Positions 1 to 7,129 of a stretch of DNA of 15,342 nucleotides are shown here, one piece after another. The notes below the pieces were generated by a model that saw only the letters and a list, made by a program, of their open reading frames with translations, was not told where the DNA came from and made no database searches. The DNA comes from Acetofilamentum sp. (GTDB lineage Bacteria; Bacteroidota; Bacteroidia; Bacteroidales; JAFGUD01), in contig DYKL01000043.1 in NCBI GenBank assembly GCA_020722645.1, positions 1-15,342 on the forward strand, written 5' to 3'. Each line of letters starts with the position of its first letter. The first letter of the stretch is position 1. A program made the translations under genes and the position numbers.

Positions 1-1091
1 TGTTCTGTCTTAAATTCGGTATGTTCACGTCTCGAAGCATTTATGTAATGCTCAAAATCTTTTTCTGAAAATCCGAGTTTTTTTAATACAAATTCTTTGT
101 CGTTTTCAAGTAATTCCTTGTTGTACATAGGATTTTCTAATTCAGCAAGTGCTTGTTCTTTTGTTATTTGACCAGAACAAATCAGGTTTGACAAATGAGC
201 TTTTCGTTTGTCGATACCAAACTTGTTCGGCAAAATATATCCTTGATAAAACCTTGTAAAAACCGACTCGTAGTGTTTACCTCCGTAGTCTATCCAATTT
301 AGTTCTTTTGATATTAAATTTTTGACATCTGATTTAACATAATCAACATAATTTAATAAATCCTTTGTTTGAATACCTTTGACTTTCTGATAATAATGTT
401 TAGCTTTCAAATCAAAAAACGGAAAAGTTTTCAAAGGAATAGTTCCAAAATTTTTATGTATATCTTTTATATTTACATGGTCAGCCTTGTTGAAAATCCA
501 ATATTTCGGCAAAAGAGATTCTGTTACAACATTATTTCCGGATAATATATATCTGATATTATTTTCGGCAGCAATTTTGTATATAGTTCCAAAAATCGCA
601 TGGTCGGTAATTGCTTCAATATCAATAACATTTGCCTTAAAATAAGCCAATTGAATATCTCTGAATTCATCCCAGTTAATTACATAAGTTTCCAAATCAA
701 AATTCAGTTTTGTAACTATATTTTCGATATTCTTAACTGCAAGCTCGGAGTTCCAACCGTTATCAAAATGAACAAGTAATGTTCGTAAATTATTAATTTT
801 TGCTAAATATGCAAGATAAGTACTGTCGACCCCGCCGCTGACTCCTAAAATACAATCATATTTTTTGCCTTTACCTGCAAGTTTTATAGCCTCAATACTT
901 TCTTTAAGTTTTTTTTCGCCTGCTTCTCCCTTAAAAACATGTTCTTTCTCTGATTTTAAATACTCATAATAATAATTGCACACTCCGTTTTCATCGAACG
1001 TGATATTTGGGTCTGCAATGTTGTCCATTACAGTTTTGGTGCATTGTTGGTAATTTTCAGGTATAAATTTTGGGTTTACGTAGTGTGTCAT
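1..1091 (-). CDS. pseA: N-acetyl sugar amidotransferase, PseA/WbpG/WbuX family (3' end outside window)
   Basis: This is an ATP-dependent PP-loop amidotransferase. In this family the enzyme works with HisH- and HisF-like partners to turn an N-acetyl group on a nucleotide-linked sugar into an acetamidino group. The frame is open from ATG at 1089-1091 to the left edge, about 363 codons, which is close to full family length. The PP-loop SGGVDST lies at residues 85-91, after an N-terminal segment reading CTKTVMDN and FDENGVCNYY. Some relatives have CxxC pairs there, and here only one Cys of each pair is present. The start ATG overlaps the stop of the upstream nucleotidyltransferase gene as ATGA, so translation is probably coupled. 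The HisF and HisH partner genes lie upstream but are separated by accessory genes. The family call is firm. The exact sugar substrate is unknown. Confidence 0.9.
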   Translation of the reverse strand, partial: MTHYVNPKFIPENYQQCTKTVMDNIADPNITFDENGVCNYYYEYLKSEKEHVFKGEAGEKKLKESIEAIKLAGKGKKYDCILGVSGGVDSTYLAYLAKINNLRTLLVHFDNGWNSELAVKNIENIVTKLNFDLETYVINWDEFRDIQLAYFKANVIDIEAITDHAIFGTIYKIAAENNIRYILSGNNVVTESLLPKYWIFNKADHVNIKDIHKNFGTIPLKTFPFFDLKAKHYYQKVKGIQTKDLLNYVDYVKSDVKNLISKELNWIDYGGKHYESVFTRFYQGYILPNKFGIDKRKAHLSNLICSGQITKEQALAELENPMYNKELLENDKEFVLKKLGFSEKDFEHYINASRREHTEFKTE

Positions 1092-1834
1092 ATATTACTT
1101 AATAAAATTGGTTTTGCGTCTTTGATATTTACATTTGTTTGTGAAAGAGAGTTGTCGGAGCCGGAAAGAATATCTTTTGTAATTGTTTTCAAATCGTTAA
1201 ACAACTTTTCTTTGTCATAATCGTTTATCCAGCTTATATTATCAATTTTTTCATAAGGAAATGTATTAATTATTTCAGCAATAATAATTGGGTCTATACC
1301 AAGTTCTTTTTCTTTTGCTTCAAAAAAAATTTCTTCCCAATTAAAGTTATAATTTTTTGAAATTATCCAGATATCTGCAATATCTTTGGGTTCGTATCTA
1401 AAAAGGGCGGTGATTTTGTTTGATAAAATATTTCTCAAACTATCAATCTTTATTGAATTTTCAATCGATTCGATATTTCCAAATCGAGTTTCGACGTCGT
1501 TTGCAAAATCAACTTTTAAAACAACTTCTTCTTTTTGAATAAAACATTGACAAAAATATTCGGTAATTCTAATCTTTTTTGTGTCAAAAAGCATTTTATT
1601 TGATTTGCAAAAGACTTCAAATTCTAGGAATATTTTTTGAATTATTTCAATAAAATCTTTATTATGATTAACAAAGAAATCCAAATCATCAGAATATCTA
1701 TGTTGGAAATAATATCTACTTAAAGCGGTACCACCTGTTAGATAAAATGGGGTATCGAGTTTTGCCATCGTTTGAATTATTCCATCTTGAATGGGATAAA
1801 GTTTCGTTTCGTAAAATTTTTCGTAATGTTTCAT
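1088..1834 (-). CDS. AbiEii/AbiGii-type nucleotidyltransferase (toxin-like)
   Basis: This 248-residue protein belongs to the nucleotidyltransferase superfamily of AbiEii/MenT-type toxins, some of which modify tRNA. The active-site motif is visible: GGTALSRYYF from residue 34, then SDDLDFF with the metal-binding Asp50 and Asp52. A second conserved block, KITALFRYEPKDIADIW, lies near residues 140-156. The start at 1834 fits the usual family opening, in which a short segment leads to LYPIQD and DTPFYLTGGTALSR. The upstream small gene overlaps it by 119 nt, and its own stop overlaps the pseA start as ATGA. The pair interrupts what would otherwise be a hisF-pseA junction. A toxin or abortive-infection role is inferred from the family, and the target cannot be read from the sequence. 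All catalytic residues look intact. Confidence 0.85.
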   Translation of the reverse strand: MKHYEKFYETKLYPIQDGIIQTMAKLDTPFYLTGGTALSRYYFQHRYSDDLDFFVNHNKDFIEIIQKIFLEFEVFCKSNKMLFDTKKIRITEYFCQCFIQKEEVVLKVDFANDVETRFGNIESIENSIKIDSLRNILSNKITALFRYEPKDIADIWIISKNYNFNWEEIFFEAKEKELGIDPIIIAEIINTFPYEKIDNISWINDYDKEKLFNDLKTITKDILSGSDNSLSQTNVNIKDAKPILLSNI

Positions 1835-2099
1835 AATTTTCTTTCATTTCTTTGAATCTCAGTTTTTTTATAAAATCATCAGTGAGAATATTCAAAATTT
1901 CATTTTTTGTGTATATTTTTATAATACTATACCAATTTAAATTATTAAAAATTTTAATTGCAATTTTTTGTCTGTCATAATGTCCGGCAAATTCAATTTC
2001 GCCCGATAATAATTTCTCAATATCTTCTTTCGGGATATTATAATCCCACATTATTTGTTTGTATATTTCATCGGATAATTGCATAAATTTTTTAGACAA
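1716..2099 (-). CDS. small partner protein of AbiEii-type nucleotidyltransferase (putative antitoxin)
   Basis: This is a 127-residue protein of unknown function, begun here at a TTG at 2097-2099. An internal ATG at 2082-2084 (MQLSDEIYKQ) is the alternative. The N-terminal two thirds (MWDYNIPKEDIEKLLSGEIEFAGHYD and following) looks like a compact folded domain. The last 30 or so residues (from about RNETLSHSRW) are encoded entirely inside the overlap with the following nucleotidyltransferase gene and have unusual Trp/Arg-rich composition. That suggests the original stop may have been lost, with the tail read in the wrong frame for a conserved sequence. Its position directly before an AbiEii-type gene, with overlap, is typical of antitoxin-toxin pairs. 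It starts 2 nt after the hisF stop. It is not an AbiEi winged-helix protein as far as I can see. Confidence 0.65.
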   Translation of the reverse strand: MSKKFMQLSDEIYKQIMWDYNIPKEDIEKLLSGEIEFAGHYDRQKIAIKIFNNLNWYSIIKIYTKNEILNILTDDFIKKLRFKEMKENYETLRKILRNETLSHSRWNNSNDGKTRYPILSNRWYRFK

Positions 2100-2101
2100 A
2101 T

Positions 2102-2875
2102 TTAATCAATTTTTTCAAATAATTTTTCTTTCAATTCATTTTGCGAAGGATAATTTATCAGTACTCCTCTGTTTTGACTTTTATAAACAAATAACGAAGC
2201 GGCTGCAACAGCCGAAGCTCCTCCGATATTTATTGCAGATTCAAAGTCTTCAATTTTAGAAGCTCCGCCATTTGCAACAACCGGAATTTGAACGTTTTGT
2301 GAAACAAGTTTAATTAAATCATTATCAAATCCTTTAAAAGTTCCTTCTCTATCTATTGAGGTTAAAACAATCTCGCCGGCTCCAAGATTTTCGATATACT
2401 TTACAAATTCTACTAAATTTAGTTTAACTTTGTTTTTGCCTGAATTGGTATAACAAACATATTTTCCGAAAAAATCTTTTTTAACATCAACCGAAGCAAC
2501 AATACTCTGATTACCAAATATTTTAGCCCCTTCACTAATTAAATTTCGGTTTGAAATTATTGCAGAATTAATAATTACTTTTTCTACTCCTATGGCAAAA
2601 ATTCGTTTTATTTGTTCAATATTTTTTATTCCTCCGCCATAAGCAAGTGGCATAAAACATTCAGAAGCAATTTCTTCAATTTTGTTGTAATCGGGTTCTT
2701 TTTGTTTTATAGTTGCTTCTATGTCTATAAATGCGAGTTCGTCAACTTCTTTTTCGTTGAAAATTTTTACTGCATTTATAGGGTCACCTATATAAGTCGG
2801 ATTTTTAAATTTTATGGTTTTAACTAAACCGTTGTTTTGAAGTAGTAAAATTGGAATAACCCTGATATGTTTCAT
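2102..2875 (-). CDS. hisF: HisF-like imidazole glycerol phosphate synthase homologue, amidation-module type (WbuZ-like)
   Basis: This is a 257-residue TIM-barrel protein of the HisF family. In surface-sugar clusters this paralogue is thought to pass ammonia made by HisH to the PP-loop amidotransferase, not to make histidine. Visible features are the N-terminal RVIPILLLQNNGLVKT, the phosphate-binding segment AYGGGI near residues 78-83, VASVDVKKD with Asp130, and VVANGGAS near residues 199-206. In the histidine enzyme Asp11 is catalytic. The aligned position here is Leu11, which argues against cyclase activity, while Asp130 is kept. The ATG at 2873-2875 lies 1 nt after the stop of the broken nucleotidyltransferase gene. 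HisH lies upstream beyond the ATPase cassette and PseA downstream beyond the second nucleotidyltransferase pair. No other his genes are nearby. Confidence 0.9.
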   Translation of the reverse strand: MKHIRVIPILLLQNNGLVKTIKFKNPTYIGDPINAVKIFNEKEVDELAFIDIEATIKQKEPDYNKIEEIASECFMPLAYGGGIKNIEQIKRIFAIGVEKVIINSAIISNRNLISEGAKIFGNQSIVASVDVKKDFFGKYVCYTNSGKNKVKLNLVEFVKYIENLGAGEIVLTSIDREGTFKGFDNDLIKLVSQNVQIPVVANGGASKIEDFESAINIGGASAVAAASLFVYKSQNRGVLINYPSQNELKEKLFEKID

Positions 2876-2876
2876 G

Positions 2877-3656
2877 TTAAAATTCGATAAGTGCTTGTTC
2901 GGTCAGAAAGTCTTTAATTTCTTGTTCAGAAGGTCTTTGGTTTCCAACATATATAATTGGTTCTGAATAGTTTATGTCTTCAAAATATGATAATTGCTGA
3001 TGAAATAATTTTTTATTAAATTTATCTGCAAAAATTGATTTTGCTTTATCACAAATTGAATTTAATTTGATATTTTGTTTTAGAATAAAATACAAATCAA
3101 CATAATCTTTCCATTTAGCACGCCCACCAAGTGCAAAAGCTTTCATTGCAGCCAAATCCAATAAAGTTGGCATAGAAATGTAGTTTTCAAATTTTATTTT
3201 TTTTTCTATTGAAAAAAGATAATTTAAAAAAGTAAATTTAACACCTTCAATTACAATATGCAATTGGTCAAACGCTTAGTGTAAAATTGTATAATTTATA
3301 TTTGAGTCCGATCTAAAAAGCCATTAAAAAAAGAATAAATAAAACACAACTAATTGATTTATAGTGTTTTACAAGGAATAATAAATTGTCCATAACTATC
3401 TGATAATCAAAAACTTGTAGGTTTGGGTTTGCTTTTTACGACATTTTTATACTGAACTCATATTTTCTTTTTCAATGATATTTTTTATTGATTTACGTTT
3501 TATGTTTTTTATTGTAAATAAATCAAAATCAATTGATTGTCTGTGTCCAATATGCAAAGCAATTGCAGTTCCGCCGACTAAAAAATAATCCTTCTTAAAA
3601 ATTGACAATAAACTTAAAAATTCTTTCTGTTTATCAGACAATATTTCTATGTGCAT
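2877..3656 (-). pseudogene. AbiEii-type nucleotidyltransferase, split into two fragments
   Basis: Two reading frames together make one nucleotidyltransferase of the AbiEii/DUF1814 type. The N-terminal fragment (3447-3656) carries LVGGTAIALHIGHRQSIDFDLF with the metal-binding Asp43 and Asp45, then runs into a TAA shortly after IIEKENMSS. The C-terminal fragment (2877 to about 3275) resumes with FDQLHIVIEGVKFTFLNY and contains the second family motif MPTLLDLAAMKAFALGGRAKWKDYVDLYFILK. The ORF's apparent TTG start at 3263 is not a real start, because the frame is open back to the TAA at 3276-3278. Between the fragments is an AT-rich noncoding stretch with imperfect inverted repeats at its ends, best read as an inserted element or its remnant. 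The fragments lie between the ATPase/partner pair and hisF. The protein is almost certainly non-functional as written. Confidence 0.85.
3274..3457. mobile_element. possible MITE or IS remnant splitting the nucleotidyltransferase gene
   Basis: This roughly 184-bp AT-rich segment separates the two halves of the nucleotidyltransferase and has stops in all useful frames. Its ends form imperfect terminal inverted repeats: GCTTAGTGTAAAATTGT at 3274-3290 against the reverse complement of 3441-3457, GTTCAGTATAAAAATGT, which match at 13 of 17 positions. I find no clean target-site duplication and no transposase sequence. It could be an old non-autonomous element, the fused ends of a deleted IS, or simple decay. 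The inverted repeat was seen directly. The mobile-element reading is inference. Confidence 0.45.
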
Positions 3657-3918
3657 ATTTGTTGAAATATAAATTAAAAAAATTAATAACTTGCGGAAAA
3701 TAATTTACTCTTTGTCGTTTGGTTTGTTTGTAAAAAATATCTGCAACGTAGTCAATGTCAAGCAGTTCAAAAAGTTTTTTCACTGATTTATCATTACCAT
3801 AGTTTAAAATAAATTCAACGAGAATTTCGTGAGAAATATTTTCTTTTTCTTCTTCTTTGAAATGCCAAAAAAGAGATGAATTTTCGCGGATAAATTGTTT
3901 TATTTCAGGTGTATTCAT
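3634..3918 (-). CDS. small partner protein of AbiEii-type nucleotidyltransferase (putative antitoxin)
   Basis: This 94-residue hypothetical protein begins MNTPEIKQFIRENSSLFWHF and is predicted helical, with KKLFELLDIDYVADIFYKQ in the middle and a Tyr/Phe/Asn-rich end (NYFPQVINFFNLYFNKY). There is no signal peptide or membrane segment. It starts 6 nt after the ATPase stop. Its last 23 nt overlap the start of the split nucleotidyltransferase, the usual layout of a two-gene toxin pair with the partner first. A role as antitoxin is inferred from position only. Since the downstream gene is broken, this gene may now act alone or be on its way to loss. It has no obvious sequence similarity to the 127-residue partner of the other pair. 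Confidence 0.7.
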   Translation of the reverse strand: MNTPEIKQFIRENSSLFWHFKEEEKENISHEILVEFILNYGNDKSVKKLFELLDIDYVADIFYKQTKRQRVNYFPQVINFFNLYFNKYAHRNIV

Positions 3919-3924
3919 TTTATT

Positions 3925-5208
3925 TTATTTCAAATTCAAAAAATATATGTAAAAAGGCACTACGCTTACATTTATATTTTTATAAACAAATTCTTCTTCG
4001 TTGTCAAAAGTAATAATTATTCCGGTGTTGGTGTTCAAATAATTGCAGGCTTCTGCAAGTCCTTTTAATTCCCTTTGTTTTGTGTCGTTGTCCGTAATGT
4101 CATAGGATACCTGCACGGGTAGATAGTCATTTTTGTTTCTGACAATAAAATCACATTCATAATTTTTTTTAAAGTAAAACAGTTCTTTTTCTGCTTTCAT
4201 AAATTCCAATGCTACCATGTTTTCGAGCAATTTGCCGGAGTTTTCCGAAACCGAAAATTCTATGGAAGAAAGTAAACCATTGTCAATGATGTATGTTTTT
4301 TTATCGCTTTTTTCCTGTTTTATTTCCGAAAAATCAAATTTATTGATTGACTGACTGATAAAAACGGTGTTGCAATAATCAAAATAGTCGTATAAATATT
4401 TGTTACTAATTTTATATCCTAATGATTTTAAATCGTTATATGCTTTATTTATCGAGAAAGGCTTTGTAACGCCTGCAAATATTTTTTTTATAAAAAATTT
4501 GAAAGTTCCCACATCGCTTATTTTATATCTTTCAACAACATCTCTGAAAATCATTGTGTTAAAATACTGTTGTAAGACCTTTAATCTGCTTTGTTTGTCG
4601 AAAAAAACAGTTTCGGGGAAACCGCCTTCTTTCAAAAATTTTTCGGCATAGTGTATTATTTTGCTTTTGTTTTTTTGCGGATATAATTTTTGTGAAATTT
4701 TGTGAAACTCTAAATACTCGCTAAAACTAAGCGGAAAAATTGTATATGTAATTGTTCGTCCTCTGAGTTCTGTTGCTATTTCGGTGCTTAAAAGTTTTGA
4801 ATTTGAGCCTGTTATGAATATGTGCTTAGATTTTGTGTCAAATATTCTGCGAACAAATTTTTCCCAACCGGTAACGTTTTGTATTTCATCAAAAAAGAAA
4901 TAGGTATTTTCTGTGCTTATTTCGGGAAAAAGTTCGTTGTAGGCTTGTATTATTTGGTCTAAATTTTCGGTATTCAGATTTAATCGTTCGTCTTCAAAAT
5001 TAAGAAAAAGTATTTGTTCTTTTTTTATTCCGTTTTTTAAAAGTTCATTTATTTTTTGATACAAAATATAAGTTTTGCCACTTCGTCTTGCTCCTATAAG
5101 TGTTACAACGATGTTTAAATTTAGTGAAATGTCAATATTTCGACTTACAGCAGAAGGAAAATCTTTGTTTTGATTTTCAAGTATTATTTCTTTTATTTTT
5201 GTTTTCAT
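3925..5208 (-). CDS. AAA-type ATPase with DUF4143 domain
   Basis: This 427-residue P-loop ATPase belongs to the family that pairs an AAA domain with a C-terminal DUF4143 nuclease-like region. Walker A is GARRSGKT at residues 39-46. Walker B is YFFFDEIQ at about 103-110, and a sensor-like segment HIFITGSNSKLL follows at about 133. The C-terminal half contains the typical KTYIIDNGLLSSIEF and ENMVALEFMKAEKELFYFKKNYECDFIV blocks, the latter with the ExK-like restriction-endonuclease fold signature. The cellular role of the family is not settled, and mobile or defence contexts are common. It has its own promoter at 5213-5244 and starts at the ATG 4 nt past the promoter's -7 box. It heads a cassette with the small partner gene and the split nucleotidyltransferase. 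Length is normal and no damage is seen. Confidence 0.9.
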   Translation of the reverse strand: MKTKIKEIILENQNKDFPSAVSRNIDISLNLNIVVTLIGARRSGKTYILYQKINELLKNGIKKEQILFLNFEDERLNLNTENLDQIIQAYNELFPEISTENTYFFFDEIQNVTGWEKFVRRIFDTKSKHIFITGSNSKLLSTEIATELRGRTITYTIFPLSFSEYLEFHKISQKLYPQKNKSKIIHYAEKFLKEGGFPETVFFDKQSRLKVLQQYFNTMIFRDVVERYKISDVGTFKFFIKKIFAGVTKPFSINKAYNDLKSLGYKISNKYLYDYFDYCNTVFISQSINKFDFSEIKQEKSDKKTYIIDNGLLSSIEFSVSENSGKLLENMVALEFMKAEKELFYFKKNYECDFIVRNKNDYLPVQVSYDITDNDTKQRELKGLAEACNYLNTNTGIIITFDNEEEFVYKNINVSVVPFYIYFLNLK

Positions 5209-5212
5209 ACTG

Positions 5213-5244
5213 CAAAAGTATGAATATTTAGTAAATAAAACAAA
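5213..5244 (-). promoter_or_regulatory. Bacteroidota-type promoter of the ATPase gene, probably leaderless
   Basis: On the minus strand TTTG (5241-5244) is followed after 20 nt by TACTTTTG (5213-5220), a full match to the Bacteroidota TTTG / TAnnTTTG consensus. Only CAGT separates it from the ATG of the ATPase, so transcription would start at or next to the start codon. No ribosome binding site could fit, and the transcript would be leaderless. Confidence 0.65.
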
Positions 5245-5252
5245 CTTTTATC

Positions 5253-5283
5253 AAAATATTTAGTAAATATTACTAAATATTTT
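5253..5283. promoter_or_regulatory. operator-like perfect palindrome upstream of the ATPase promoter
   Basis: AAAATATTTAGTA (5253-5265) and its exact reverse complement (5271-5283) flank a 5-nt spacer. The 14-bp core AATATTTAGTAAAT occurs again as a direct repeat at 5223-5236, between the -33 and -7 boxes. A related TTACTAAATTT lies at 5303-5313. This layout suggests binding sites for a regulator that would block the promoter. There is no GC-rich stem, so it is not a classical terminator. Confidence 0.55.
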
Positions 5284-5324
5284 GTGTTAATCTTGGTAAA
5301 AGTTACTAAATTTAACTAAAAATA

Positions 5325-5942
5325 TCAATAATTTTCAACAAAATTACGAAAAATTTGCATACCAAATTTGTGACTTTTTTCGGGATGAAACTGAACTCCG
5401 ATTATATTTTCACGTTCCAAAGCCGCTACAAAATTGTAAGCATAATTTGCATTTGCTAAAACATCGTTTTCGTTATTTGCTTGCAGGTAAAACGAATGTA
5501 CAAAATAAAAACGAGGTATTTCCAAAAAGTTTAAAAACAATTTTGACGAAGTATTATAATCGACTTCTGACCATCCCATGTGAGGAATTTTGTAGTTTTC
5601 GGGTAATTTGTTTTTGTCAAATTTAATTGTTGTAGCATCAAACCAGCCGAGACCGGTTTTTGAGCCTTCTTCACTTGATTTTGTCATAAGTTGCACACCG
5701 AGACAAATTCCGAGTATCGGCGTTTTTTCTTCCAACACTTTTCGATTTAGCAGCGGTATCAGTTCGCTTTTTTCGAGCTGTTCCATGCCGTAGTCAAACG
5801 CACCTACGCCGGGTAATATCAATTTTTCTGCATTTTCAATATCTTCAATTTTATCAGAAATTATTGACTTAACGCCGATTTTTTTTAGCATATTTTGAAT
5901 TGAGCGGACATTGCCGGCTTTGTAGTCGATTATTGTGAGCAT
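5325..5942 (-). CDS. hisH: HisH-like glutamine amidotransferase, amidation-module type
   Basis: This 205-residue class I glutaminase belongs to the HisH family. It releases ammonia from glutamine for use by the HisF-like and PP-loop partners. The nucleophile elbow is LGICLGVQ with Cys80. The other two triad residues are His186 and Glu188 in QFHPEKSH. The oxyanion segment LPGVGAFDYGM lies near residues 43-53. The normal length and complete triad indicate an active enzyme. In this context, without other histidine genes and with PseA and a HisF lacking Asp11, it most likely serves sugar amidation. It starts 47 nt after the upstream glycosyltransferase stop and ends 116 nt before the ATPase gene, so hisH and hisF are separated here by an accessory cassette. 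Confidence 0.92.
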   Translation of the reverse strand: MLTIIDYKAGNVRSIQNMLKKIGVKSIISDKIEDIENAEKLILPGVGAFDYGMEQLEKSELIPLLNRKVLEEKTPILGICLGVQLMTKSSEEGSKTGLGWFDATTIKFDKNKLPENYKIPHMGWSEVDYNTSSKLFLNFLEIPRFYFVHSFYLQANNENDVLANANYAYNFVAALERENIIGVQFHPEKSHKFGMQIFRNFVENY

Positions 5943-5989
5943 TATACGTTTAAATATTTTTTACGAAATTTGTATTTGGGAATGCTTTG

Positions 5990-7129
5990 TTATAATACTT
6001 CAAGCCAATTTTGTATTTTTTTTTCCCATGAATAATTTTCATAAATAATTCTACTATTATCTTTTAGTTTTAACTTTTCTTGCTTTAAATTTTCCAAAAC
6101 AAACAACAACTTTTCAATAATTTTATTTTCTTCCAAACGATAAGTAACTAAGCCCATATCATCCCAAAATTGATATGGTAACCACTTTCCTGCTATAACG
6201 ACATTTTCAGCAAAAATATGTTCCAGCATTGATGCCGATGATTGATCCATTGTTGCAATATGAACTGCAACATCTGTACAAATTCTTAATCTGCATATAT
6301 CACTATCTGTTAAAATTTTATCAAATATTTTATGGCTTATATTCAATTGATTAGCTATATTTTCAATTTCATTAATATATTCTTTCGTATTAATATATGT
6401 CATAGGAATTAATAAGAATATTTTTTCCTTAATTTGTTCGGAAAAATTATTTCCTATCATTTCCACAAAATCAAGTTGCCTATGTCGCTTATCACCTGTA
6501 TAGCCAATTGAAATTATAATCTTATCTTTAGGAATATCAAGTATTTCTTTTGATTGTTCTATATTTTCTTTTTCTTTAATTTTTTTTATTAAATCTAAAT
6601 TATGCAAACCCATACTTGCTATAAAAACTTTTTGATGGAAATCATTGTAATAATCTAAAAAACGCTTTGCCATATATGGATTTCCAAATACAATATTATC
6701 AGATAAATTAATTAATTTTATATTATCATTTTTAATTTTATCTGTAGCATTAAAAAAATCGGAACCTGCATAAGCCAAGACTAATTTTTTTGAAGTCTTT
6801 TCAATTTCTTTGGCGATTTTATTGAATTTTGAATCATGATACAAAACTAAAGTAATATCATAATTATCTGTTAATTTAAGTAAAAAAGATTTATATTTTT
6901 TTAAAGTAAAACTTTTCCATAAATAATAAAATTTCCAATGTGCAAATTTTTTAAAAAACTCTACAAATTTAATCTTTTTTAATTTTTCCCCTGAATTATA
7001 TTGAATTAAACAATTTTGTTCATGGTCTAAAACGTCAATTAAATAATCTTTTTCAATTAAATTATTACAAAGATTTTCTACAAAAGGCCACATTCCTTTT
7101 ATTGAAGTTATGAAAAGTAATTTTCTCAT
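5990..7129 (-). CDS. GT-B fold glycosyltransferase (GT4/GT56-like)
   Basis: This 379-residue protein has the shape of a GT-B glycosyltransferase. The N-terminal half opens with LLFITSIKGMWPFVENLCNNLI. The C-terminal half contains IIISIGYTGDKRHRQ (about 204-218), a segment IFLLIPMTYINTKEYINEIE, and the donor-site region MLEHIFAENVVIAGKWLPY with Glu303. The C-terminal layout is like that of GT4 and WecF-type (GT56) enzymes. I cannot place it in one family with certainty. It is cytoplasmic, with no membrane segments. Its start overlaps the stop of the PtmE-like gene as ATGA, so the two are co-translated. It presumably adds one residue of the glycan, perhaps the sugar made by this locus. Confidence 0.75.
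   Translation of the reverse strand: MRKLLFITSIKGMWPFVENLCNNLIEKDYLIDVLDHEQNCLIQYNSGEKLKKIKFVEFFKKFAHWKFYYLWKSFTLKKYKSFLLKLTDNYDITLVLYHDSKFNKIAKEIEKTSKKLVLAYAGSDFFNATDKIKNDNIKLINLSDNIVFGNPYMAKRFLDYYNDFHQKVFIASMGLHNLDLIKKIKEKENIEQSKEILDIPKDKIIISIGYTGDKRHRQLDFVEMIGNNFSEQIKEKIFLLIPMTYINTKEYINEIENIANQLNISHKIFDKILTDSDICRLRICTDVAVHIATMDQSSASMLEHIFAENVVIAGKWLPYQFWDDMGLVTYRLEENKIIEKLLFVLENLKQEKLKLKDNSRIIYENYSWEKKIQNWLEVL

Noticed and set aside
3274..3457. Same element family as the one in legC
   Set aside because: The terminal sequences are different (GCTTAGTG / GTTCAGTA versus CGGATGTTTGCC) and there is no TTATAA duplication.
5253..5283. Palindrome as a rho-independent terminator for hisH
   Set aside because: The stem is almost purely A/T and its position and repeated core fit an operator for the ATPase promoter better.
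5325..5942. hisH and hisF as histidine biosynthesis genes
   Set aside because: No other his genes are present, HisF lacks Asp11, and a PseA/WbpG-type amidotransferase lies in the same gene series, so the sugar-amidation role fits better.
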